Assembly: GCA_015501595.1 (NCBI GenBank)
Contig: JADNRX010000191.1
Span: 41,805 to 105,804 of the forward strand
Origin: Hymenopellis radicata
Lineage: Eukaryota > Basidiomycota > Agaricomycetes > Agaricales > Physalacriaceae
Direction of reading: 5' to 3'
DNA length: 64,000 nucleotides
Position 1 is the first letter of the stretch, and each line of letters opens with the position of its first letter. Positions 1 to 11,290 of the stretch are shown piece by piece. A program made the position numbers and the translations under genes. A model generated the notes under the pieces. That model had not been told where the DNA came from. It was given only the letters and a program-made list of their open reading frames with translations, and made no database searches.

Positions 1-2464
1 ACGCATATGTGAAAATACGAACCGACAAAGAACGCGATATTGAATATTCTGATCCAAGAGTTGTACGCCGTGGCGTCGCGGACCGACATGATGAACCCAG
101 GCATGGTGGGGAAGACACCGATTATCCAAGCAACGAGTGCACGCCAGTGGAATCCGTGCCAGTACCTAGCAGACTTGTTGGTCATCATCAAGCCAACGAG
201 TTGCGACTGACCAGTAGAGCGACGTCGAATCCCCGACGTAACAATCCTCAAGTTTGATGACGCATCGACGAACCACGAGGTAATCCGCTAGCATAACGCC
301 AGTGAATGGAGCAACTAGATCGTTATGAGTACGAGTTCAGTTCATACCCAGGACTAAAGACGCGGCGTACGGAATATTCCGAAGCCCGAAAGAACCGTCA
401 AGAACGTTGAGGCGTTGGAAAGGTACTGCCAAGGATTTGAGAGGATTCCGAGAGCAGCAAGCACGTAGGCTCCTCGTCGAATATTGAGATACTTCCTGTA
501 TTCAAATCAGCAGTGTCAACGACAATAGTCAAGGTTCGTACGGGCTCAGTCCACTATATAGTATGAACATCAGGAATGGGAAGGACGTGTAGTAGGTTGG
601 AGAAGAGACTAACGCGAGATCCATGCCTGCGCTGACAGAGTTCAGAACTATGCTGATTCCCAGCTGAGCACAGACGCATCCGAGCCCTGCAAAAAAACAC
701 TCCCGCACGTGCTAGTAAGTAGTCGCGAGATATGATGAGTGCATGAAAAGCGTGTACAGCCTTAGCCTAATTACCTCTGGGAGATTCGCCACTAAAGGAC
801 GTCTAAGACCATGTGAAACAGCACAAGTACGTCGCACTCACTAAAAGTCTTGAATTCTAGCGAGTAAGGAGAAGGGCTGCCAGATAACCTCGCCAAGAAT
901 CTGATCGCCACATGAAGTGACAACAATGCCAACGATGGCTGTAACGATTATCGTCACCGGTCTAGAGGATGTGCGTTATCAAGCCGTTCCACGCGGCGGC
1001 AAAGAATGAAAAACGTACGCAGCTACCATTTGCGATAACGTCGGCGCGTCTTCCACAAATACAATCAGCGACCAGGACCATAACACACGACGTTTTTTCC
1101 GACAACTTACACGGACGATTTGCGTATCTCGTCCAGTCGCTCTGGCCGAGTGTTCCTCCTCCCCTAGATAGCGGAAAGTTGCCCATTAGCGATCTCACCG
1201 GCCAAGCAAAAGCCGCTTTGAAACAGACCAGGCTCCCAAGACCGATGTGATGGCAAACATCATAGACCACCCAGTACTCCCATGAGCAGGGTTTCCTGGC
1301 TCTTTGAACAACGTTCCGGATCCATGGGCATTGGATACTCCCCAGGCAAGCAGACCAATAAGGCTATGGGGGATGAGAATCGATACGACCCCGAAACAGT
1401 GGCAGGCGAAAAACGTACGTTCCTCCGAATAGGATCGAAGAGACAATGAAGGGTCTCTGGAGGCGCTCCGGAGGTACCCGCATGATCGTGATGAAGAAGA
1501 TGTAGTAGATGCTGTGTTTCCTTTAGATGAAGGCCGTCACAGCTTGAGGGTTTACCGATGCGTACATCATGCCAATCAAGTCCTTCGTGTACAAAACGCC
1601 GCCAGCTAAAGTCTGGTCCCTGTTGTACGTCGTCGTGAGTAGCGCAATCAAAACCTTCGACGAAACACTTCACATATGAGCTAAGCCTGGATAGACGGTA
1701 AGTCTGTGAGTTCGCGCTGTAAAAACGTAGCATGCCTGTTATAATGGCCCCGAGAGTTACAGTCATAGCTTCAAAGACTGTAAGAGCAGGTTGAGAACGC
1801 TGAAATCCGCGTACCCTGACCGCCCCAGTACGCTTGGAGACCATCCCAGCTAGAGAGAACGTGAGGGGCCGAAAACACTGAGCCGTATCACCATTACTAA
1901 CAAGACTGTACTAGAAATACCGAGTTAACCACCGCGAGAATAGACGAGTTCATAGAGCTCACGTGAATGTACATATAACAACGGGGAAATACGCTCCTCT
2001 CATTCCCCAGGTGAACCTAGAAGACACCGTGAACCCAATGTGATGCCTGAAGCCGATCGGTGAACGCGAAACAATCAAAGCCAGAAGGTCCGACCACACA
2101 CCTCTCGCCCATCCAGCCGCAAGCAACAGAGAGCAGACCAGTACAGAATCCTCCTATGACGAGGGCCCCGATAGCTTGTTGAGGCGTAAGTCCGTACGCG
2201 AGCAACGTCGATCCCGTGGTGTACGCGCTGATACACATGCCGGAGATGCACCAGTAGATGAAGTAGGACCATATCGCATATGTTCGACGCTCGACAGGCA
2301 TGGGGATGAGGTCCCTGTTTGTCCAGTGCTTCCAGGATCCTTGCGTCAAAGGCGATTCCAAGTTATTCGAAAGAGGGCCTTACATCGTTCTTGTATGTCG
2401 CGTCGGCATCGATAGGGACTTCGATGCGGCGCAAGAAGCGCTGGGTCAGTGTCTCGCCGTGCAT
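1..2464 (-). CDS. NCS1-family nucleobase/allantoin permease, 3' end outside window
   Basis: This is an integral membrane symporter of the NCS1 family (uracil, uridine, allantoin or related substrates; the substrate cannot be told from sequence). Exon 1 starts at ATG 2464 and encodes RRIEVPIDADATYKND, followed by RDLIPMPVERRTY. A 55-base intron (2047-2101) joins exactly to HHIGFTVSSRFTWGMRGAY. Later exons give LQAYWGGQ, VPPERLQRPFIV, LGQSDWTRYANRP, an SVSAGMDLA segment and YWHGFHWRALVAWIIG, all in the family's usual order. At least eight short introns can be joined in phase. The frame is open at base 1, so the last membrane segments lie outside the window. The one problem is the first splice near 2340, where the phases differ by one base; this may be a missing G. 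The gene otherwise looks intact. Confidence 0.85.
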
Positions 2465-2680
2465 GAGGTGTTGTCGTTCCAGCCAGACAAGGCGAAGCAA
2501 AGAAAAAGGCAGTCGGTTTCCGGATCTTGTGAATGAGGTGCCCTTGGCCAGCTAGCGGATTTGGAATGGAGATAAGCCAAGGAGGAGGGTACACATAAGG
2601 CGGCGTAGGTCCGACTTGGTCGCATGAATCTAGCCTGCCGTAAAGAGATAGGAAACTGCGAAGTCAAAAGAAGTACGACG

Positions 2681-2688
2681 TGACGTCA
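2681..2688. promoter_or_regulatory. Palindromic CRE/ATF-type site TGACGTCA upstream of the permease
   Basis: A perfect TGACGTCA palindrome lies about 220 bases upstream of the permease ATG, in the roughly 400-base gap between the permease and the MFS gene. This is the core recognised by bZIP factors of the ATF/CREB type. A single 8-mer can occur by chance, so this is only a candidate. The rest of the gap shows nothing else recognisable. Confidence 0.35.
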
Positions 2689-2863
2689 CGGGTTGTTTGC
2701 CTCGACTCGTTTCCCCGGACTGACTAGTACTGACTGCTTATCTCCAAGTTTCCAGACTTCTCATAGCAAGGACAGTCTTATAGCACGCGCAGTTCCAGGT
2801 GCTATAAATCCCGCCCAACCGAATCAAGACGTGACTTCATTACTTGGAATATGAGGGATGTAT

Positions 2864-4795
2864 TCAGGTCACAGTGTTTCTTCTCCTTTCAACTAACTTA
2901 AGAGCTCCTCTGTGGTAGATCTGAAAAGCAACGGAAACATCACCGGAGTAGAACAATGTCAGGACTGCGCCACATCCGAGTACGGCCATAAGCAAGACGT
3001 AAGATGCCATAAATCCTCTGGCGAAATGGTCATATAATTGACCGCCAATGACGGGACCAACTGGAAGACAAGTATGAGGTTGTAAGAACGCGAGATTAGG
3101 CATACCACTTACCGGTCGCGCCGAGTCCGAAAGAAAAATTGAAGACGCCGTGGACATGAGCGTCTAAGCTAGGTCGAGCAGTAGTCCTAAACGACTGAAG
3201 GAACACTCACACCCAATGCCTTCGATACTGCGACCCACAGCAGCGAGCTCAGCGCTCAAAGGTGAGACTACGCTTGACATAAAGAAGCCTAGGATAACCG
3301 CGTCAGCAGATACTCGATTTATACTTACGGTACGAACGAACTTTGAAGAGCATACGATGCGATGAAGAGACCCAGAGTCTCCTCGACGATCATCGCTCCG
3401 CACCACGGAATTGTGAAGAGGATACCCAGAAGCATGATCCATGCTGTTCCGTGGCGGTCTGACAGCCATCCAAAAATTGGCGGTGCTTCACCGTCGTCAG
3501 CGAAATAGGGGTAGCATTATCCGAAGAAGATGGTACTCACCAAGGATAGTAGGAATCACAGCAGCCAGCATGATCAGCCCGATCTTCGACGATTTCAGAC
3601 CCCATATTTTGTTGAGGTGTAAGGATATGATGGTGTCTTGCAAACCAGTGAGTAAACTTGAAAAAGTCATGATCAGGATTATGGCGGAGGGGAATACGAC
3701 AATAATACCCATAAGCCATTCCGATAAACCCGGCGACGAGTGCTCTTGGAGATCGACCTAGGGTTATGAGTACGCGGGCGAAGCTCGGAGCCTGCACTTG
3801 GGTCTCTACAACCGGTTCGTGTCCCTCCGCATCTGCCTTTTCTTCATCTGGCGAGCTAGGTCCAAGTTTCCGTTCGATAATCAGAACGCGTCCGATCAGG
3901 TCGATAAACGCGAAGATGGTCCCCAGTATGAAGGGGCCCCGGAATCCGAATCGCGAGTAGAGGGCTCCGCCGATGGGAGGACCCATAAGAGTTCTATTGG
4001 TCCTGGTCAGCTTCTGTCAAGTGTCCATCCACCACGATGAACGAACCCAATCGTCAAACCTGAGATTGCCAGGCCAAGCTGACGTCCCACTTGGGCTTCA
4101 GGTGTGACATCCGAACTAGACGATTTCCTCATGTCAGACGTTTCCATCGGATTGATGAGGGAAGGCGTTCTTTACATCAATGCCAGACCGACGACCCACA
4201 CCATCGTGGAGGCGATCCCCTGCAGCACGCGCGCACAACACATGAGCCAGTACTTGTGCGCCTCCATGAACATGATTTGGGCCCCGATGTGCAAGGCATT
4301 TCCGATTAACAGAGGAATTTGGCGGGACTGATACTTTTCTGCAAGCATTGACACTAAGACTGTGGCTGGGAGGAAATGTCAGTGTTAACGCTTTGTTTGA
4401 GAAGGTGAACGCCTATGTACACAGTGCCAGGCCAGCCGACTGGGTCGATTACCGTTAATAAATGTCGGCGTGGAGAGGAAGTACTAGCTTACTTACATAG
4501 GTGAACATGAGCCAGCCCGTCAACGTCGACACGTCTGAGTACCCAAGGCTTTCAAGTTCGAAGGGGATGACGGGAACTATAATGGAATAGACTACGAGAT
4601 CGGTCAAGATGCCTAAAATACAATATTTTAATTGACATCACTACTGTATAGGAAACGGAACATACCCAGCCATACGACAAAGGTCACAAACCAATACGAC
4701 GACCTCCATTGTGTTCCCCATGACTCCCAGCGCATTCGGAATGTCTGGGGCCGGGGCGTATTCATAGAAAGCTCACGTTGAGAAGTCGAAGACAT
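2864..4795 (-). CDS. MFS transporter, DHA1-type (drug/amine:H+ antiporter-like)
   Basis: This is a twelve-helix major facilitator superfamily exporter. The first exon, from ATG 4795, encodes a cytoplasmic N-terminus and the first helix (YWFVTFVVWLG). A motif-A-like LAEKYQSRQIPLL segment follows, then TPEAQVGRQLGLAISG, then GPPIGGALYSRFGFRGPF. The central loop is acidic and charged. The second half contains SKIGLIMLAAVIPTIL, PIFGWLSDRHGTAWIM and the motif-C-like ATVGPVIGGQLYDHFARG. Introns of about 50 bases separate these pieces and I saw no disabling change. The motif order matches fungal DHA1 members related to vesicular amine transporters; the substrate is not predictable. It lies upstream of the NCS1 gene on the same strand. 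Confidence 0.85.
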
Positions 4796-5924
4796 AGCGG
4801 TATTGAATGTTGGCGGAAGCGACGAGATGAACTTGACCCAGAGTCATCGCGGATATTTGTACCCTCCCCGACGATGACGCCCGTGCTTTATAAGAGAGTT
4901 GTCTTTGTAAAGGTCTACGTGACTTCGGCCGAAAGACGAGAGGAATGACGACCGTGTTTAAATGCAAAAGATCTTCAGTAGAAATCGTTCCACTAGCCTG
5001 GGGGCAGCTGGGGGTCAATTAAGAGCCTCTAAATTGATAGCCAATGGACGACAACAACAGGACCGGATTCGAGCGTGAAAAAGGGAGAGACGGCAGCGAC
5101 GTTAGCACTACTAATACTAGCCAGGGAGTCTTGCGTGTTTACAAAAACAGAAAGAGAATGAAAGCTGGATGAAAGGAGCGCTAAGGCAACCCTAACCCTA
5201 ATTCTACGGCAGGTCTGAATCGGTTCCGGAACGCGTGTTCGGCCGCGGCTGACAGCCGAAACAGGCTCTCACCGAACCCATCAGGGTGCTTTCCGTGTCT
5301 TGTTCTGACCCCCTGGGAGCTTATATGCCATCCGGAATTCTCTCTTATGGAGGGCTTTACGCCTGTCTATGTTCCAGATCCTGTCTTGTCAATCATCAAC
5401 AGGTTGCTATCCTCTGCATCCTCCAGTCACCTGGCGTAGACAACTTGCTATATTCGTTGTACTTCTACTTTGCGACCTGACCGAGCACGTTCTGTTCGAG
5501 TTTCTTCGCAGTACGGACGCGTTCTTGCCATTGGAGCGAGCTGGGAAGTATTTTCGTTCACGTTCGGAGTATCGTGCTCTGCGAGCCCAACCCCGGATGA
5601 CACAGTTCGGAGTTCCCGCATTTCAATGCCCATCATGGACAATGGATGAACCGCAATACGGCGCTGCTTTCCCCGTTGATCGTCGAATGGGATGCTTTCC
5701 TGTAATGTCGCACTGGTGATGCTACGAAAGTAAGTAACGCGGAAAGATAAGTGTCTAGAGTTAAAAGGATGGTGGTGTGGTATGTGGAAACATCAGACTT
5801 TAGCTCAGAGTCCTGAATACCTTCATACGCACGTAAGTGGACCCTACCGCGTCTCACAAGTTTTCGATGAACTCACCGGTACTTGAAGCATTCTAACATT
5901 ATGATCGCCTCTGTTCTCCTCAAG
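4796..5924. other. Intergenic stretch, no convincing gene
   Basis: About 1.1 kb separate the MFS start from the first supported exon of the UbiA-like gene. It may contain the 5' exon(s) of that gene: an open stretch near 5642-5719 begins with ATG but could not be joined. Two telomere-type CCCTAA hexamers sit at about 5190-5201. A CTAAC branch-point-like sequence precedes the 5925 acceptor. Nothing else was recognised. Confidence 0.4.
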
Positions 5925-6872
5925 GAATTGCAATTGTGCTGGGGCTTCGCCCGACGCGACCTCGGAATTGGTACTCTTCCCGTATGTGTTTTCATGTTCA
6001 GTCAATAAGTCACCAGTCTGATGGAAAGATAGGTCCCTCTTTTCACCATGGCATCACTTCTATTCAAGAACACCCCGGCGAAAGAAATGGTTCGTCCTAT
6101 CGCCGCTGCGTTCGTCTACGGCATCTTCTACCTCTACTCCTTCGTCGTCGCCAACCAAATCGCGGGTGTCGAAGAGGACATGATTAACAAGCCTGACCGC
6201 CCATTACATCTGGCGCCACATCGCTTCAAGCAGCGACTATCCGATATTATATCCTCTCCGCGCTGTACCTCGCCTACTCGTATTTTCTCGGATTGGAGAA
6301 GTACACTCTTCTCTGGATCGCGACCACGTACGCGCACAACTTCCTCGGGTTTGCCACCTTCGGGCCGACGAAGGACATGTGTATGGGCTTTGGTGCGATA
6401 GCACAGCTCATGGCGGCATGGACTATCGGGGGAGCGGCACCACAGATGGGCTGGAAGTGGACGAAGACCATCACGATTTTCATGTCGTGGCTATCCCAAT
6501 CCAGGACCTACGTGACGTTCCTGGGGATCTTAAGGCTGGGCGTTGGACGACACCTATGATTCTAGGTGACATGCCGTGTAAGTCGTGCCATTTAGTTTTG
6601 GACCAGTTGTTGAAGTATGTGGCAGCGCGCTTGCACATCACAGCGGCATCTTTGTGGCGCAGTACATGTTGGTCAAGGATTGTATTCTTGAGCAGAGGGA
6701 CGACGCCGTGGGGTGCCTTACATCGGCAGTGATCGCCTTCATGGGTCTAACTGTGGTCGCCCATCTCTTTGCTGATCGTTCCCTCCATGGTGGTCAAATC
6801 TCCTACAGGCTGTACACGGTGGTCTACGTAGCTCAACTAGCGGCAGCGTGTGTGGCACTGAAGGCTCATTAA
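5925..6872 (+). pseudogene. UbiA-superfamily membrane prenyltransferase/terpene-cyclase-like gene with two frameshifts
   Basis: The conceptual product is a polytopic membrane enzyme of the UbiA superfamily. The first Asp-rich motif is NQIAGVEEDMINKPDRP and the second is IQDLRDVPGDLKAGRWTTP, matching the two Mg-diphosphate binding sites of the family. The N-terminal FARRDLGIGTLPV segment resembles the start of fungal members, and a tail near YRLYTVVYVAQLAAACV closes the protein. The reading frame breaks at about 6200 (the frame with PITSG is one base out) and again at about 6490 (between FMSW and AIPIQDL). Both are single missing bases in short C or G runs, with no intron signals there. ATG 6048 has a good context but would omit the FARRDL helix. 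Basidiomycete relatives include UbiA-type sesquiterpene cyclases; the actual product is unknown. It is either a pseudogene or an intact gene with assembly errors. Confidence 0.7.
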
Positions 6873-7077
6873 ACCTAGCACGTAAGCTATTCGTCTAGTT
6901 CTCAGAAATGTATACTTCTGCCATTGCTCCAAGTTTCGCGTCGCGCGTTGAAGTGAGTTTTCTTTGTATGATCCCAATTTCTTATTATGAAATAATATCA
7001 CCGAAAATTGAGTTCACTGTACAGAAACATTGGGAACAAAGTGCAACTGCAACTTGTGACTGAACATTTCCCGACGC

Positions 7078-7397
7078 TTAGTTGGGGACGCAAATAAGGA
7101 CGCCACAAGAGTTGGTCTGGCAAGCTGTGCAGTCTTATGAGACGCGCACGACGCGGGTGAAAGGCCGGAAGACTTACTGCCTTGAGACTGCGCGAAGGCA
7201 CACGAATGTCCGACGCCGTAGTGGTTGGAGCCGTTGCAGGCGTCGACTCAGGGGGGTAAGTCATACTACCGACATTGAGAGATGACCATGGACAGACCAT
7301 CGTTGTCGGCGATAGCGGGAGCAGCGCTAGCTTGGCCGGCGAGCAAGAATGCAGCGGCAGCGGCAGCGAAGATGAGGTGGGTGAACTTGAACATCAT
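7078..7397 (-). CDS. Small secreted cysteine-rich protein, copy 1
   Basis: Three exons (7298-7397, 7178-7246, 7078-7124) join in phase to a 71-residue precursor. A hydrophobic signal peptide (MMFKFTHLIFAAAAAAFLL) is followed by a short mature peptide beginning near DACNGSNHYGVGHSCAF and ending SCGVLICVPN, with five cysteines. Exons 2 and 3 have the same lengths (69 and 47) as in the sister gene at 7931. It is transcribed away from that sister across a shared 530-base region. I do not recognise the family; the size, secretion signal and cysteines fit the general class of fungal small secreted proteins. An odd cysteine count suggests an unpaired residue or a dimer. Confidence 0.75.
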
Positions 7398-7930
7398 CTT
7401 TGTAGTACAAGGGATTCAAGTGAGAGGTTGAAGTGACTCGTTGTGGTGTAAGTGTGTTAGGCTGGCGGGTTGGGGAAAACGGAAAACCACGCTACTTATT
7501 TTATACCTACGCGCCCAAGGCTACTACATACAAACCGAGATGCAATGAAGCCGTTTCGTCTCAGCGATCCTAGCCCCGTGATGCACAGAAATAGTCGAGT
7601 AGTTCGCGTCTCCCCGATCACTTTCGGGAAACCAAACGTGGTAACCTCCACCGCCTTTATCATATTAGTGAGGTACGGTTAGAACGGACGTCAGATTCCT
7701 ATCGAATGTACAGCATGGACCGCGAGAAGTTCTGTCGCAGCGTAGTAAGTCTGAACGAAGAAATCGTACATTCATTTCGCAGTCGTGGACATGAAACGAT
7801 GGCTGGTCTTCCGCATCGGAAAACAAGCGCCCAACCTCGTATAAAAGGCTTCAGTAAAACTTCACTTCACATTCATCCAGTTTACTCACAACGAGTCGAA
7901 GCCCTCTTCATCTCTGCTCCTCCTCCAAAG
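7398..7930. promoter_or_regulatory. Shared divergent promoter region of the two small secreted peptide genes
   Basis: This 530-base region lies between two divergently transcribed sister genes. On the plus strand a TATAAAA box lies near 7840, about 90 bases before ATG 7931. On the minus strand a TATAAAATA box lies near 7497-7506, about 105 bases before ATG 7397. The similar spacing suggests both copies kept a functional promoter after duplication. No coding sequence is supported here. Confidence 0.5.
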
Positions 7931-8237
7931 ATGATGTTCAAACTCACCATCCAAGTCCTCGCCATCGCCGCCGCCTTCTTGGTCGGTGTCAACGCCATCG
8001 CCGACGATGCTGGTAGGTCACATTTCACAGAGTCCTAACACCTACTGACACAAAAGTCGTTATAGTCGATGCCTGCAACGGCTCCAACCACTACGACGTT
8101 GGACATTCGTGCGCCTTCGCGGAGTCTCAAGGCAGTAAGCCGCGCTCGATTGTCGTTGAAACATAGGTGTTAAACTGACAACTTCTATAGCTTGCCAGCT
8201 CAACGCGTGCGGCAACTTGATCTGCATTCCTAACTAG
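7931..8237 (+). CDS. Small secreted cysteine-rich protein, copy 2
   Basis: Exons 7931-8012, 8066-8134 and 8191-8237 join in phase to 65 residues. The signal peptide is MMFKLTIQVLAIAAAFLVG. The mature part contains DACNGSNHYDVGHSCAF and ends NACGNLICIPN, with five cysteines in the same positions as copy 1. Introns have GTAGGT/GTAAGC donors and TATAG acceptors. A TATAAAA box lies about 90 bases upstream. It differs from copy 1 mainly in the signal peptide and a few mature residues. Its function is unknown; a secreted peptide of the effector or antimicrobial class is possible but not shown. Confidence 0.78.
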
Positions 8238-8464
8238 ACCACGTCCACTTGTTGTCCCACATCTATATTTGAACGCAGATATCTTCATCAGAAGACTGTC
8301 TCCTACGTGAATGGCGCCGTGAGCGCGTCAAGATGAACCGTCTTCATGCGCGCGAAGACACTGAGGGAGACGAGCGCATTCAAAAGGCCATACTAAAGCG
8401 GTGCTCAATTATTGAAAGTATCGGCCCAACACTAGAAAGGCGCCCTGTGCTTACTGACAGAAAA

Positions 8465-8598
8465 TTGCATTGGTGCGCCTTCGCGCAGTCTCAAGGCGGT
8501 AAGGCTCATTCAGTCGGTGATTCCTAGAGAAAGCCTTTCAGTCTGCGAGTACAACGCGTGTGGGAACCTAATCTGCATTCCTCTGCATTCCAAACTAG
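8465..8598 (+). pseudogene. Broken third copy of the small cysteine-rich peptide gene
   Basis: Remnants of exon 2 (encoding CAFAQSQGG, then a GTAAGG donor) and exon 3 (encoding CEYNACGNLICIP after a CAG acceptor at 8541) are recognisable downstream of copy 2. In exon 3 the ten bases at 8571-8580 are almost exactly repeated at 8581-8590. This shifts the frame past the normal stop. No signal-peptide exon was found; 8238-8464 shows only unrelated sequence. Confidence 0.65.
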
Positions 8599-8731
8599 GC
8601 AAGATCAAGTTGTAGTCGTGTCGCTCGAAGTAGTAGCACGAGTCGCTGACTTGAAATATATGTGTCCACGCCATCGACCCGAGTCTAGAAAGAGATAATG
8701 CTTGAAACAACCGTACAGAGGGAAGAACGTC

Positions 8732-10014
8732 TTAACCTCGCCTCGACTTCTTATCCCAATGTCCCGATACCGTCTCCTCGCCACTCCTTTTGCGGCCAGC
8801 TAAACTAGGAGACGCTAGACAGGAACGTTGACGCAAGGCATCCAATTCCCGTAGCACTTCTTCTAACGACTGCGTAAACTCCATGACCGCTGGGAGGTCG
8901 GCAGGGCGCAAAATCGGAACACTACGCAATAGCATGGCGACCTCTTCCATCCATGCAGTGCTTGGCACCAGTTCATGCAGTATCTCTTGGCCAGATTGTT
9001 CCTGTATGAAGTGATCTCAAAATGAGGACTTTATGAGAGTGAATCAAATACACATACAGAGGCCAAGTTTACTGGGTCGTTCACTGAGCAACCGCCATCA
9101 GATGCAGTGTTCCTTGCAGCATTCGAGGGTCATCGAGTCGTCCTGTCGGAGGCGCAGTGATAGGGACGGGTTCATTCTCTTTGTCCACGATCTGAGCCGC
9201 CTTGAGCCTGTTGAACTTCCTATACAACGCCCGCGTATCGCCCTTCTCCAAAACCCAACGATACTTTCGATCATCCGCCATACCCTGGTATCCTCGGCAC
9301 TCCACCAAACGTTGGTTTTCCTTCCGCACGTCCCGAGGCTGGCTCCAGCAACCATTTGCTTGAGTGCATGCTCGTAAACAGAGGGGTGGACGCGAACTGG
9401 GGGTTATGTGTCAAACAAGCGGCTTGACACGCGTCGTTGTGCTTCAAGTGACCACGGATGCGTAGAATCTGCTGCGTGGACACGAGATACGTGACCTCAG
9501 CGTGGGCGAGACATCCCGTGAATGGAAACGGGTTGGATCTGGTTTTGCTTCCCGCGACGACGTGGTCGTAACCGCAGTGACTGTCGTTTTCTTCAATTTG
9601 AGCACACGAAAGATCGTGCACGACTTACCACTGATATAAGACGCGTCTAGTCAGACCCGGATCGTGGACCGCTGTGTTGGACGAGGACAACGCGGCCCAG
9701 CGGACACCCCACTTTGTCCCGGCCCGGGGTTCGCCGACCTTGTCGAGGCCGTATGCAGCCAGCATCATTCGTGCTTCCCGCTGATTATAATCGGCGTCCG
9801 CTCCATACGCGTCAAAGACACGCTCTGTATATTCGACTGAGCCCCAGGCAGCTCTCTGGTCATCGTTGAGAACGAGGTTTGCCACGAGAACCTGAGACGC
9901 GAGTTGTAGAGAAGTCAAGCCTGATCCCGTTTTTACGCGCTCGGCCTTTTTGAGATGGGCATTGGCAGCGTCTGTGGCAGAGACTGGAACGAAACGGATG
10001 GTATCGTATGGCAT
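8732..10014 (-). pseudogene. Gene resembling the N-terminal part of Agaricomycete Mutator-like transposase proteins, core missing
   Basis: From ATG 10014 the first exon encodes about 130 residues (AAYGLDKVGEPRAGTKWGVRW). The next exon encodes PFTGCLAHAEVTY, LRIRGHLKHNDACQAA, then HPSVYEHALKQMVAGASL and KYRWVLEKGDTRALYRKFNR. This order resembles the segment ahead of the MULE-type transposase domain in many Agaricomycete proteins, recalled by pattern and not searched. The transposase core does not follow. Instead, after an intron, a short tail from about 9000 ends RKRSGEETVSGHWDKKSRRG. Two frame changes occur, at about 9333 (CCC on the plus strand) and 9399-9403 (GGGGG), each fitting one lost base. 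It is either a transposon relic or a derived gene with sequence errors. Confidence 0.5.
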
Positions 10015-10204
10015 GGAAGTGCTGAAAGCAGGACGAAGCTGTAAACAAAGGATAAAGCGGGACAGAAAAGTGACGTTTACGCACAACGGTCTTCTATTAC
10101 TCCATCTTCAGCTCATTACGACGCTCGGAGGAGCTAAAGACGGCGGGGGACGGTTTTCCAAAAAAATTTAAGCCGGAGGAACATCGACGTGGCGAAAGCA
10201 GAGG

Positions 10205-11290
10205 TCACCGTTGATCGAGGTAGTGGTCAAGAGCATGGTGTCGACCAAACATTCTGATCATTTCCTCCACTCCGAAGTCTCCAATCTTGCCGTCTGAAAT
10301 TTCAGTGAAATGGAGTCTCCACGCCATGTCGTTGAGGGTTTCCTGTTATCCTGCTTATTGGAGAGTCGTCTCCGCCCGTCCTTACATGAACGTCAACCCA
10401 ACTTGCGTTCTTTGGTCCACGAGCAGACCCAATCGCGACCTAGACTGTCGCGGCGCTGCGATAATGCTCTCTATTTCAAGCCCACTACAAACAAACCAAA
10501 TGCATACGATTACCCCGTCAGTTCTTTCCAAGTTCGCCACCCGCGGTTTAATGATATCGTACATCAATATCCCAAATTGTTCGCGCTCCTTAGGCTTTAA
10601 GGCCTTCGAAGCCTCCATCGTTTTCCCGGAGTGTAACGATTCGGCTGCGGTGGGTGAGGGCCTGAGCCTCTCTCCACAGAAACTCTGAGTCCGGACGGGA
10701 TTGTATATTTCTTTGAATCGACCTCACTCAGTTCGATGTACCCTGCATAACACTGAGCATTGTTGCACATTAAGGAGGGTGAAGGAAAGAAACGCACTCT
10801 GGCCATTGGCAAGACTCTCAATCGTTACTTCACCTGCCGCAATCCTTTCGTATACCAGAGGAATACCTCTCCAACGTGACCTGTACACGTTGAAGGTGAT
10901 CTTGGCTCGCGGCTTATCAGGTCTGAGGACGTGATCATTTGAATCACTGTTCGACATAGCACTGAACCAAGGGACATACAGTGTAATCCTGTCGTATTCC
11001 CAGGTGCTGTCCTTGCTTGCCGATGTGGACCCCTCATACTTCTTCCCGTTTAGATCAATCATCGTAAGAACGAGAAAGTATGTGCGTGACGGTTTGAGGA
11101 ATTCAGGAAATGGTATATTGAAGCTTTTATCGCCTCGCCTAATCCTATACGCTGGGAGGCACAATCAACAAAACGAATATTTCAGTAAGAAGTAGAGATA
11201 TACAACATACAAGAAGCGTCGAACTCCACCAGCGAACTACATGAACAATGAGCGGACGAACAAACGGACATTCTGAGGACACTTACACCC
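10205..11290 (-). CDS. Unrecognised gene with a C2-like beta-rich stretch
   Basis: Several open segments on the minus strand look like exons of one gene ending at stop 10205. The longest encodes FLKPSRTYFLVLTMIDLNGK, then STSASKDSTWEYDRITLYV and ITFNVYRSRWRGIPLVYERI. This alternation resembles a C2-type beta sandwich but lacks diagnostic calcium-binding aspartates. Further exons encode KPKEREQFGILMYDIIKP and a C-terminus LNDMAWRLHFTEISDGKIGD. Splice phases were not all resolved. It might be the N-terminal portion of a larger signalling protein, but I do not recognise it. Confidence 0.35.

Noticed and set aside
5190..5201. Two CCCTAA telomere-type hexamers
   Set aside because: Only two units in an ordinary intergenic region. 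This is not evidence of a chromosome end or interstitial telomere array.
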